From positions 736,243-800,242 of the forward strand of contig QRFJ01000061.1 in assembly GCA_006176705.1 (NCBI GenBank): DNA of 64,000 nucleotides, read 5' to 3'. Position 1 is the first letter of the stretch, and every line of letters starts with the position of its first letter. The notes beneath the pieces are model-generated. The model saw only the letters and a list, made by a program, of their open reading frames with translations, was not told the DNA's origin and did no database searches. This document shows positions 45,301 through 58,499 of the stretch, one piece after another. The DNA comes from Cocos nucifera. Lineage: Eukaryota; Streptophyta; Magnoliopsida; Arecales; Arecaceae. The translations under genes and the position numbers were made by a program.

Positions 45301-48300
45301 AAAAAAAAATCCATCTGGAACACTTTAATAAAGCATCAAGAAAAACTTACGTGAACAGTCTCCTTGGTCATGGTAAGTGCAGCCCTTTTACTGTTCTTAT
45401 TACTTGTGAGCTTAAAATAGGTTATAGGCGAGAGATGTAGATGGTTGGATAAAGAAGGGCTCAGATAAACGGAAATGCGAAAGAGTATTTTCAACTACTA
45501 GGGTGAGAAACTAATAATCATGTTACAGAGAAAAGGCAGCTAACATCCTTTTCCATGTCAATATTTAGAATTTGAGATGAATCACTGCATTTGAATGTTG
45601 GAGTTGGAAGAAAATTCTTCCATTCCATCATACGTCATCTTGGCTCTTGATATATGAAGCAACCTGTAGATGAAGAAGTTGTTGACTTTAACTGGTAATC
45701 ATTGGTGATTATTTCCTATTCCTCCATAGATCCTTTTGAAAATTGAGAATAAGACTAGAGAAAAATTTTAGAATCATATTAAATGCTTTGGAGATATAAG
45801 GAGCCCTGTGCTGCTCAATTAGATTAATATTATGTTTTTGTAAATTAAGAATTGTTGACTCTGCTATAACTAAGTTCTGTTTTTTGTTATCAGCATTTTT
45901 AAAGATGTCTAACTAATACATAATGTACATTACACTCTTGTAGTACCTAGAGGTTGTTGCTCAACCATGTCATACTATCCGTTTTACCATGGTCAGTTGA
46001 TAGATATCACAAAAATGCACATGTCAGTATATCTTGTCAGGGGGATGTTCCTGGATATCATGCATGGGTATGGATTATGTCTGCTTCTTTTCTGCTTTCC
46101 AACAAGAAGTATTTCTATGATGCTCTCTCTCTCTCTCTCTCACACATTTCATACTTATAGATCTTCAGGATGGAGAACTTATACATGGAGAGAACTTTAG
46201 TCTCTTTGCTGCCATGTCTGCATTGGAGGTACTGAGTGGTTACCCGCATTTTTCATCACTCCTTATCTTTGGTGTCTTATTGTACTCATGCTCGGAATGC
46301 ACGTCTCTGATTTTGTTGTACTTTTATGGCTTACAGATTCGTTCAGTAAATGTTGCAACAAAAAGCAAAATAATCCAACAGCACTTTGTTATTATCCATA
46401 TGTATCTAGCTTAGGTACTTTGTTTCTATTCTAACAGTTTGAATAAGGATTTTCATTATTTTGAATCTCATGAACATAATTGAAACACCAAGTTGCAGTA
46501 TTTTGAATACTTTAGGTCACACAAGCATCAAAAGCAAACCATTTAACATGCCAATAAATTGACGTTTTAACATGTTATATCCAGATAGTATTGAATCAGC
46601 TTACATGCTTGATATGCTAAGATGTGCTTGCTGTGGCATATGATATACTAAAAAATTGCCAAGATGCATAAAACTGGATATACTTAGGAAAAAAACAAAA
46701 TACCGAGAATGGCATTCTTAGCTGGCCCACAATCTTTACATAATCTTTGCTATTATCACATGTCATGCACATTTGTGTATTTTATTTTTGCTGTTGTACC
46801 ATATGACAAGTCATTAATGGATAGTGTACATCATAATTATTTCACCTGTGACTTATTATTATTCTTAGCAATGGTTAATTTAAAATTAATTGCTTTCTAT
46901 TTTTTTCTCTAGATATGCTAGTAGCCTGAGAACTTGTAAACACATAGATCATCCATAAGCCTTTCATATATCCATCTACCATTTTTAGATATAAATATGA
47001 GCTTGATTTGGACACGGTTATTTTTCAGTTTTAATTGCTTATGAAAACATCTCAAGAGCTTATCTATCGTATGTTTTTGAATAAATCACGTGATCATCGA
47101 ACGATTTGATGAAAGAAGCAACCAAAATTCAAAATAAAGAAATAAATATGCTATCTTTTGCCAACCTATCACAAATTCCACTCTAGCTTGCCTATCTCCC
47201 AGAAGCATCTTATTTAGAACTTGGTTAGCTTTGTACTCATGTCCATCCTCCAATGTGGTGGTTTAATGCAATGTTCCTGGTTGAACTGCTGTACTTAGAA
47301 AATCAAGGGGACAAAACATTGTATGCTATGTCCATGCTCGTCATTTTCTGGTATCAATACTAAATGGAAAGATTATGAGGCTATTAGTTTCAGGTTACAT
47401 TTTGCTTCCCTCATGATCCTTTTAATGATTGAAGAATGTTTTATGGTCCTTGAAGTCAGATCACTGTTGTTTGATACTAATTCCTAACCAATGTCATTTT
47501 ATATACTTATTCCTTGTTACAGCCAGTTGGTGGATTTCAACCACCATTATATATTAATAGTCATGCTTGTTTTCTTCCCTGCTCTTCATAAGCTCAAATC
47601 TCTATATCATTTTTTTTTTTAATAAATTCTGATGTAGATAATGGATCCAAAGATGGATTCTGGAGTTGAGAACTGTGGATATTGCTCTGTTGAAGAAGCA
47701 ATAGAAAATGGTGCTGCTCCAATTCCTCTCAGTTTGGACAGAACTGTTGATGTGCAACGAACTATCGATGTCATGGATCATCTTTTAGCATGTGAGGTAT
47801 TGTGAGTAGTATTGTACTATAAGTTATTTGCTGCACATCGCAAGATTATATGTTTTCAACACCTTTTGTGTTGGCAGGCAACGTGGCATAGGGGTCACTC
47901 ACTGGCACAGACTGTCTTTTCATGCATATATCTTCTGAGGATCGAAAGAACATCTTCACATGCCTTGTTGCATTCATATTGTAGAATAACACGTGCTACT
48001 TGTAATGCGATCATTTCAGCAGTTGCTGATGCACGTACTCATGAGGTATGTTTATGCCAATAGACTTCCCTTTCTTCTCAAAGTTTAAATGACAACCTAG
48101 TGCATGAGGCTCCTGTCACTATGGGGTCTGGGGAGGGTTTGATATACACACCTTACCCCTACGTGCAGAGAGGCTGTTTCCATGTTTGGAACTTGAAACA
48201 CACAAGTTGTATGGTGGAGCCAACTTATCGCTGTGCCAAGGCTCACCCTCAAAGTCCAACTTACTTGAGTGATGTAAATGATAAACTATTATTTCTCATC

Positions 48301-51300
48301 TAGAAACTAATACCTGCATAGAACTTCATATGTAGATTTTGATAATTGAACAACAAGGGAAAACGACATTGTACCACACTCTTCCCTTATAATCATAATC
48401 ATAACCAAAGAATTTTGGAGACCCTTTAGCATCATACAGAATAATTTGTATCCTTTTTGTGCACATTCTTTTCCCATTTTTGGCTTGCAACTTCCAACTG
48501 GGTTTAAGTTGTTTCTTTCACTTTTTTGCCACAAATGCAACACCTTCTTCTAGTAATCTTCTTCTTCTTCTTCTTTTCTTTTTTCTTTTTTTCTTTTTCT
48601 TTTCAAACTCTTTGTTCTACAAGACATTGCCATTGTATGTGTTTCTTTATCACTTTTCCTCTATTTTTATAGCTTTCAAATATATCTTTTTTACCCGTTC
48701 TTGATGTATGCCATCCTAATTATACTATATAGACATCCATTCAAATTGTCATTTTTATTACATTGATATTGTGTGCGTGTAGTGATCCAGGTACATTCAA
48801 ATAATAATAGTTTCTTCCATTCACTGTATGCTGGAAATGTCTTCATTAACACCCTTTGAATACTAATTTCAAACACATAATTTCTCATTTGTGTAGAATA
48901 CTAAGTATTTTAGACCTAAATTTCAATCTTTCATCCTATAAAATGTGTTCCATACTCTTGTTTGGTTCAACAATTGGATATATCTTCTAAAAATCTTGTT
49001 ATTGTTGATAGGATTTCCTCGTCTTGGATGAACCTTAACAAACCTCAAAATGGGCATGTGGTTGACTTCCACCAATCCCTAATCTAACGTATCACCCAAA
49101 TTCAACTGAAAATGTCCTAGTTAGTTACATAATTCCCTTTGAAAGACAATCATGAGTGGTTATTAAATGTTTTATTAGGTAGCTTATCTAGTATGGTAGC
49201 TACTCTAAATTAAAAATAATATTTACTCTATAATCTTATATGCAACTTAATTTTGTGCAACATGGGATGAAGCTTTAATTTGGAAAATATAACAACATTG
49301 TTTATGACATGGAAGGCTGGGCCATGCCCCTACTCGAGCCTAGTGTGAAACTTTTTTGGGGCTTTAGCTTGGGCTTAGGCTTGGATATTTTTCCCCCTAA
49401 ATCTTGGCTTGAGCTTGGCTTGAGCTTGACCTGAGCCTGAGCTCGAGCCCGAGCCTAGTCTGGGTCCTAACCCAATCGGCTCGACCTGAATTAGCCTGTT
49501 TGGGCCAAAAGTTTGGGCCAACTTGGTTCTTGCCATTGATGCAATGGAAGTTGTCATTATGGAAAGACAATTGAAGACTGACAGGTGTGGAAGTGGATTG
49601 TGGGAATTGGGGTAGCAACATGGTCAGCATCTCATTTTTGGGCCAACATCTAGAAGAGAGGTGTGGGGAGGTTGATATTGAAGATGGGCTTCTTCCTAGT
49701 CTTGTCCTCCCTTTTAGCCACTGCTGTCATCGTCTTCTTCTCCTACTCTCTCCTCATATCACTTCCACTACCTTAGTCGGGAACTTGGATAAGTCCGATC
49801 CACTTGCCAATGGCCATAGGAACATATTTCGGCCATTCGGTGGCATCGGGTAGGCTAATTTGTGTTGCTGCAAGCTCTAGTCATCCGTTGGTGAGGTGCA
49901 GTTGTAGTGATGACGTTATCGGTGGAGTTGCTGAAGTTGTTCTTGGCCTGGGGCTCATCGGAGGTTGTGGGTGGCCTCAATCATAGGTCTGGGCACCTCC
50001 CTATCATGTCGATTGTCTTTAGTCACATATGGGCTTGCTATTTGGGTCGGACCTCCCACTCGTCCACCTTAGTGGCTGCAGTCGGAGATTCTAGTCGCGA
50101 TCGATGCTGCCTTGGTGTTTGCTAGTGCTATGCCCTTTCTCCATGTTGGCATAATCTTCTATCGATGGAGACCGATCCTCTTTGCTACTGTTTCGAATTG
50201 AATTATTAGTTATCTTAGAGGGAGATCAGATCATTCCCAACACTGTTGCCATTTTAGAATACATTGGCAATGGCTGTAAAACCTCAAAGATCTCTTCTCC
50301 TCCAAAGAGAGATTTATCTATCTAAATGAAAGAATGGATGGTGAAGAATAATTAGGTTGTGGGCTAAGTTTAGGCCTGGTTCCGGTCCAACTTCGAGTCT
50401 GATTTGGAGCTTGAGCTTTAGGCCTAGTTCAGGCTTGGACTTTGGGTCAAGCTTGAGTGAGCCAAGCATCGACCCAAGCCTGGCCTAAAATTCTTTTAGG
50501 TCATATTTTTTATGCCCAGGTCTGACCTAAACTACCTCAGACCTCGCCGATGGCTTGACCTGAAGTCGGCCTAGGCCCACTTCAATCCCTACCGACATGC
50601 AGAGATGCTTAAGGACTATGCTTAGAATAAGGGCATTGCACTTGGAAGTTTGATGGTCTTAAATATGTCATTTGCTCCATACATGTCCTAATGCTAGTTA
50701 TATCGATAGAACCATATGTGCATTGTTTTTCCATAGTTAGAGACTTTTTTGCAACTATTATTTAGGAAAACAATTTTTTAATAAAATTTAAATTTATTAT
50801 TTTTTGTCCATATATTTAATAAGATGGTGAATCGAAATTCAGAAAACAAGATATTATAAAGCCCTAAAATTGGTTTTATGAGATATTATAGGGGTCCATG
50901 TTCTTCTTAAGATCAGTTTCTTATGTTCTGAATTGCCTTCTTAATAATTAAATCACCATCACTGATCACATTCTTATCTTAAAAAGTTCTAATCTCGCTT
51001 GATCTCTTTCCTTCATTCCCTTTTCTCTTCTTTTGCATCCACCTCCTCTCCTTCACTTCATCCATTCCCTCTTGTTCGATCATCTAGTCCATTTACCTGT
51101 CCTTTTCCTTTCCCACTACCTCCCCTCTACTACCCCACTCCTTCGCTTCTTAAAATATGTGATGGCATCTCTTATCAACATTTGGTGGACTTCGTTGAAG
51201 TGCTTTTCTATAGTCGGAGCATGTGGGCATGCAGCATAGCATCTAAACCTTGTTCCATTCTAGGGTGGCAATTCAAACCTGGAACATATGCCCCACCTGG

Positions 51301-54300
51301 CACAATCTAAACCAAACTTGTTGGACCTCGTGTTGGATATCGAGTCAGGCAAATTTGACCTGTTGGTGGGTCATGTTGGTTTGGGTTGATGGTGTATGAT
51401 CCATCATTTCATATCATTATGTGTATAATAGATTATTTAAATTTTATATAATCATTCCGTTCTGAATGAATACCATCCCTTGATCTAGTTTCTAGGCAGA
51501 CAAGCAAAGTAGTGCATAAAACATAATCGAAGTGCATATGCTTCATATTGAAAGGAAAAAAGAGATCAGAATTTTGGGTCTCTAAAACCTTAATCTTATC
51601 TACCGACTCTAATTCCCATTCTCTTTCACATCTCATCCCCTTTTTTGTTTATCTCTTCCTTTATTTTTCCAACTTCTCTCCTTCCTCTACTCTTTTCTTC
51701 TCCTTCTGTCCTTTCCCCTCTCGCCGCCTGTCTTACTCTATTTATTTTTGTTCAGTTTCCAATCATTTCCGCCATCATCCATTGATATTTTTGCCACATC
51801 ATTTGGTCACTATCATAGAACTCGCTATTACCCTTGTCCTTCTCGGAACTCCGTCTTTGCCCCAAGATTGTTGCCAAGCTGCACCTTATTCATCATCGAA
51901 CAACCATGCCTTGTCAAGCCAGTTCCTTTGCTTTTCTCCTCTCAGCCCTTCCCCTTTCCCTCCTCCCCTCCTCTACACAGTGGATAGATGGGCCAATTCT
52001 AGGTTGGGCGTGTCAACTTGCTAGTGTGTTGGTTCACTTAGTCTGATCGGTTGGTGAAGTAGGTTGGGCTTGGACCAGAGTTTAAATGGCTTGATGTGGA
52101 AAGTTAACTTGAACCGACTCATTCCACCCTTACTCCATTCCTCTAACATGATGAGCAATGTAAATGTCATGAACATAAATACAGAAGGGCCTAAGTTTTG
52201 TTGAAAGGCAATCTCTTAATTCATAATGCTGATTACACCTCTTGCTTGGTGGAAGTTGTCCTCTCATTAGATCATAACTTCAGGCTGGCTTTGTTGATAA
52301 TATTTCTGTACATCTATGTACTTTGTAATGAGAAAGAACTAAAATTATGATGGCAAGGCTAGATCAACATTATCTATAAATTTGTACCATAAAAAGGGCA
52401 TAACTTTTTAAGTTGAATGAGGCTTTATCTCTTCTCCTTCCATTACCAAAGCAATTTCAATATAATGGTTGGTGTTTGAGAGGTAAAGTCTTTTTCAACC
52501 ATTTTCATTCCATTTGGTTCAACCAAAAAATTCTTTGCTAGATAATTGCTACTTCCAGCAGTTTGCATTGGGAGAAATATGGGGACGACCAGCTCTAGAG
52601 GCTTGTAGTGATAATTTATACGTACTTAGGTGCAATTTGCTGTGAAATCACTTCCATACAAACCCACATGAGTTCTAGTTGGGAAGTAAGAGGCGGATAT
52701 GGTGATACTATTTGTTTGTCCTCCTGGGCGCGAAATATAAAAGATGGTCATATTACTACTTACTGATATACATAAATAGGCATATCTTTTAATGGTCAAT
52801 ATTACATTGGTTTTATACATGTTGTTGTCCATTGTTTATGGAGAAGACAAACTAATTGTAAATTATATTGTAGACTTAAAGAAAAAACTGACATGATTTT
52901 CCATAATATCTTCTCAAGTAGCTTATCTGGTTATTCAGCAAGGTTAAAAAAAAATCACTGAAGTCTGTTGATGTTTGAGAAAATTATCTTTGTGGTAGTG
53001 TAATAATAAAATTGCAAGAATTTATTTTAACTTCCATATCTGCGTGGTTGATTTACTTGTGGTCTATGTACAACCATTCATGATATGTCACTTATCCTGC
53101 TATTAATATTATGTTGCCTATTCTTGGGTTTACCATTCCAAAAATTTTCATCCTCTTGTTTCTGTGTTTCCCTATTTGATTGGTTCATCAGTAAAAGAAA
53201 TTAAAGAATTAGATTTCTTACATCTAAATTGTTGACAATTGAAGCTACTTCTTTGTTTTTCCTTATTCACTTGTTTTATGATATTTAAGGTTTTATTTTT
53301 GCATGATAAATGGTAGGAAGAAGACCTTTTCACAATGGCTTATGGCTTGCCCTTGAAAGGAGAGGGGGATGAAAAATGCTTATCGATTCTAAATTCAGTT
53401 GAAGAGACAATTTCTCGTCAATTGCGTGCTTGTAAGGCTCCATCATCTAAGAAGAAGGTCTTAGAAGGTAGCCAACAATCTTACCCTTAGGTTGATTTTA
53501 TGTATATGTATTTACTATTATCTAATTTTTGTTTTTCAAATCAATCAAATTTCTCTAGCAAATGTAGAGTAGTATATTTAGTTACTCTTTTCATTCAAGT
53601 TATGTTGATATAGGATAAACTATTAATCCTACAATAAATAGAAAAACATTTTAATACAAACAGAACTTGTTCTGACAAAGTATACATGATTGCTGTTTTC
53701 TTGTGCTAGTATTATACTAATCTGTAATAAATTAGGGCACACTATTGTAGAAAACTTCCATTTTTATCTTTTCTTTTTTTTTTTTAAAGCTTATTCTTTA
53801 ATTTTCTTTTGTCCTATTTGTGTCTTATTGATCGTAGTCTATCCCTACCTTGTTGAGTATTAGATTGTTATTCAAATGAATCTATTATTAAATCTGTATC
53901 TTCAGATCTTCGTCCTTTCTGCACTCTCCATTTTTCCAAGAATGTTGCTTATATTTTTCATAGATTGTATCTGTAGGATAGTTTTGCTAAATATATCTTT
54001 GTCTGAGCCGAAGATTCACTTTAGTGCTCATGATCATCAATGATCAATTTTTTTGCCCTTTTCTTCTTGCTTTGCTTTGCAGGTTGTATCATTTTTTTTT
54101 CTTTTTCTTAATGAAAGTGTGCGGTGTCCCATATCTCCAAAACAATATGATAACACCATCAAATGTTTTTGAGTAAACCTATCCTTTTCTGTGTAAACTA
54201 AAATTTTTAAAAATTTAGAGAACACCAGAAAACTAAAGGCCTATCCGTATGACATTAAAATGCAACTTTTGTCATGGATTTTTTTTTTTTTAAATATATA

Positions 54301-57300
54301 TGCTTAGGCACCTAGTTTTGTTTTTCCTGTCAAATATTTAACCCCCAGAACCCTCTCCCACCAAACTATAAACTGAACCAAACAAACAATCGCTACATGT
54401 ATGTAAAAACTTCTTTTTATGGAAGCCGGCTTTTATGAGAATAGTTTTTAGTTAAACCAACAACTAAACGACCTCTAAGGGACCTCTTGTTGGTCTCTAG
54501 GAAGTTTCCTTTCACTTATTACTAGAATTATAAAGTCCATGTGCTTATGACAACAGTAAATTGGGCAAAGTGACAATAATGAATGAACATTCATCATTGG
54601 TTCTCATCTAAGTGCCATTTTTTATACGTATACTCGTTAATTATTTTATGATTTTATCTCTTTCCTATTCCTGTTGATATTAAACTTAGTGCAGATTTTC
54701 ACATGCTCCATCAAAATTCTTAGACTTCACTTTGGGAAGGGTATGAATAGCCCTATCGATATACAAATAGTCGGCCAATCACAACAGTTCGTTGTTGATT
54801 TAATTCATAGTGGCATGCATGTATGACTTGGTAATCATAGTGGATGCAAAAGGCCTTTTGACTCTCTGAGGAAACCAGTTTTAATCCAATTTTAGATCTA
54901 GATAAGGAAAGAGGAAAGATAAGTAAGACATGAAGAACACTTGAGACCAAAAATAGTGGAGAATAACCTTTGTCTTGGATAAAGTTTCCATTAATTTAAA
55001 AATGTTCAGGTATGTTTTTGTGTTTTAATGTTATATCATTTGTAGGGGAAATTTACAGCCATGAATGTTTGGAGCATGCAATATGACTATAAAAACTTTG
55101 TGATTGTAGATTTGGAGTCTCTACAAACCAATCCAGATTTGGAAGAGGGTTACTGCAGAGCTCTTTTATGCCGCTTACGTTTTCGTAAGGTCTTACCCCA
55201 TGTTTCCTGATTTATGTTATTGGAATGATTTGATCTAATCTGTTGTGGATTATCTACTTGTTTGATGTAAAAATGTCTTTGGATTTAGTGGAAACAGTGG
55301 TGTTGAGAACTGGTTCATTAGCTATTACTTTCGGGCTTGTTTACTAATTATCTTGTTCACAAGTTTCAGTTAGGAGTATTGCACTGGAGTATTGATTTCA
55401 TGTATGATGCATCTTCTTTTATTTCTGTCACATGCATAGAGTAGTCCCCTTTAGAATATTGTGGTATAATTTAAATAGTTAGCTATACTAAGCACCTGTA
55501 TGTATATTTTGAAGAAGAGATTGCTAATGGCTGTAGACCATGAGCCTATTCAAAGAAACTCAGACATAGCTACCTTCACATCCATGATATGATTGACAAA
55601 GTAGTTGACATGAATGCGGGTGTCTGACATAGCTAATTTACAGCCATATGGGGCTGTATGTTTAATTACATACAGAGACGTGTATACAAACAATGTCTGA
55701 CCAACTATATCTTTAAATGGTTTTAGGAAGTCAATTTTAATGGTCATTCATTGTTACTGCCACTCTACATTTAACTCACTGTTTGTGCTATTACAACTTT
55801 AGCTGTTACGAAGCATACACCTGGTGAAGGTGCCCCCTAATAGCTTGTAGACATACCCTCTGAAAATGCACTTGTATTACTGGATGCACAAACAATAAAT
55901 ATCCAAAACATTAGACTTATGATTTTAATAATTTTAGATTTTGTATATCATTTTAAATGGCTTGAATTCTCTAATAAGTAAATTTAGCTTATCCACCGTT
56001 TATATGTTTATAGAACTTCTAAGGTCTGCATACACATACAGAACACACTGGCCATTAGGCACATACTGAAGAAATGCACAACGCATTCCATTTACAAATT
56101 TATACAAGTAATAAAAAACATTTGTGCGCAGCACACTGAACAAGTATGCTATTATGTATATATGGTAGAATAGGGCCAATTGGCTGCTATATTAACTCTC
56201 TCGAAAGAGTTTTGATGATGACTAGATGACCAATTCCTTCACTATATGGAGCAATCGTCAGAAATCATAGAACAAGCATAGCATAGAATTGAGCTAAGAA
56301 ACATTGATAGTCTTGAGAAAAGATTTCCTAGAGTTTTTGAGTGAAAAGACATTTGCCACTCATTGCAAATTTATGCTAATTTGATCATTAAAAAAATTTA
56401 CAAGCTAATGTTGTTAAAGTGCTTGCTTATTTGATCAATTTGGCATCGAGACTGCAAAGGGTTGAGACCAGCCCTATAGGTTGTCATATTTGCACAGGGT
56501 ATAAGTGGGTTGGGTTGGATTGGGATGGGCACAATCCAAATCCAATTCTTATCTGAATCTGGTCAGAAAATTGAACTCGAACCTAATCCAATCCATTCAG
56601 GTAGGATTTGATTGGGTAATATTAATTTCATCAATCCATCAGATTTTAAGGTCAAATCAGTTCAACAAAAATCCTGATACAAATCATCATAAACATATAT
56701 AAATTGATTACATAATTATAGCATCTTATGAAGTGAAATGATAAAATGCATGTGGAGACATTGTCATACATATTCTACATCAAATTTGATTGATAAACAT
56801 ATATAATTACAATTAACAGCACTAATTGTTGGCAAACTGTGCTACAAGCCAAATGCTAAGTTCTTATTTTATTCAAGGAGGAATCTGAAATATATACTAG
56901 TTTGGGATCCATTTTGGGTTGGTTTGGTTTCCGATTAAGAATTTAGTTATCCATATCCAATCTGCACTCAAATTTGATCAAGCTTTTGAATCCAAGCCTA
57001 ATCCAAATAATTTTAGTTTTGGTTGGACTGGATTAATTTAGATGGGCTCTAGATCAGAAGCCTGTCAATCCAATCATTCTTCAGCCCTATATTTGCACTT
57101 GCTTAGCTTATTAGTCTTCAAGACGTGCCTATGTGACCTTTGATGAATAAAAAGGATAAATTTGGCCTTTACCTAGTTGCTTACCATACTACAATAGGTT
57201 GTCTCAAATATCTGTGTTTTCCTCAAGCACTAATCAAATATATAGTATTGTATATTTTATGATGTGGTTTATATTTTGGGTTGAATTAAATCAGGAGGCT

Positions 57301-58446
57301 AGTTATATATAGAAAAGGGAATGTGCCCAACAAGGTTAGCCATAATTGTGCATGCTAACCAGTATCAAGCATAGCATACCGTATCGGTACCAAAACATTA
57401 CTCGGTTGGAGGAAGTGCTGAATGTTGGTACACCAAACTGACCCATACCGACACTGTACCAACATGTGCCAGTATGGGTATCGAAACTGGTTTTGCAAAC
57501 CCAGTGCCCAAGTTAAGGAGCTAAGGCAATGCTCCAGCCTTGTTTATGTTTGGTTTTGAGCCTGGTTATTCCAGTTTTGGCTCCAATTAGCTGAATTGGC
57601 ATTGTGTTTTGTTTAACCCTTTTTGGGTGGATGCAGCCCAACCTCATCTCTCTTCCTCCAAACTCTATGCATGCCTAGAGAAGGAATAGGGAAAATGTTT
57701 CTTGGTTGATGTGCTTGAATTTTGACTGGGAGGGTGGATCTGTTCAAAACACCATCTGGATTAAGTGATTAACCATCAATCTTAAAAAATATGCTAAATC
57801 CTTCTAGGAGGCCTTCTCGACTTATGCTAAAGGTTTTTATCATGGCCAAGATTTCAACCAAGATATTGCTTTGTATTCTATCGTGTATTCACTGGTACAG
57901 TATGGCTGTAGTTCCAGCTCTTATTCTCTTGGCTGATATGACCCAACATATCCTGAGATATCAGCTGATATGATATGTACTGAGATTTTTCTACCTTTCC
58001 TTTAGTACCTTAATGGAAATTTTAATAAACAAATAAATAAATACTGAGGTTAATACCTAACACCATTGGTTAATCTTATTTTTATCTGGCTGAGATATTG
58101 ATATATCAATTCCAATATTTTGGTGGAAATTTAGGAGTATCTAGGTTCTTCCCATAATGTCTGTACCTTTCGATTTTGGCAGAGTTAAATGATATTTTGG
58201 TTCATCTCGATATCAGTCACCTGCAGAGATGATTAATATCTTGGCACTTAGAACCTTGGTTATGCTCCATTACTGGCCCACCTCTAATGGGTAAGTGATT
58301 GGATCATAAAGATGACCGTGGTCATCTGGACTGATTAGTAGATGACCTTCTTTTCTTTTGCCAGCTGACAGTATTTTATTTGTATCTACTTTAATGACCG
58401 AATCTGTTGATTAGTTCTGCTATTGAATGCCATGTTTTTGCTTGTC

Positions 58447-58499
<53 letters not shown>

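Larger units (their letters stand above)
42387..46160 (+). other. NAA35 intron 1 (3.8 kb)
   Basis: Its first 900 bases hold a degenerate repeat listed separately. It also has a CA-rich tract at 43617-43642 and a (CT)n tract at 46123-46141, shortly before the acceptor. The rest is AT-rich with no coding domain found. Confidence 0.75.
48046..53316 (+). other. NAA35 intron 4 (5.3 kb)
   Basis: The largest complete intron. It contains an Au-type SINE (48089-48247), a CTT-rich tract (48541-48606), a candidate hAT-like fragment (49311-50592) and an hAT-like element with target duplication (51261-52132). The other parts show nothing recognised. Confidence 0.8.

Noticed and set aside
51548..52024. 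158-codon Ser/Pro/Phe-rich frame in NAA35 intron 4
   Set aside because: It lies inside an hAT-like insertion and comes from CT-rich low-complexity sequence. No known domain is visible.
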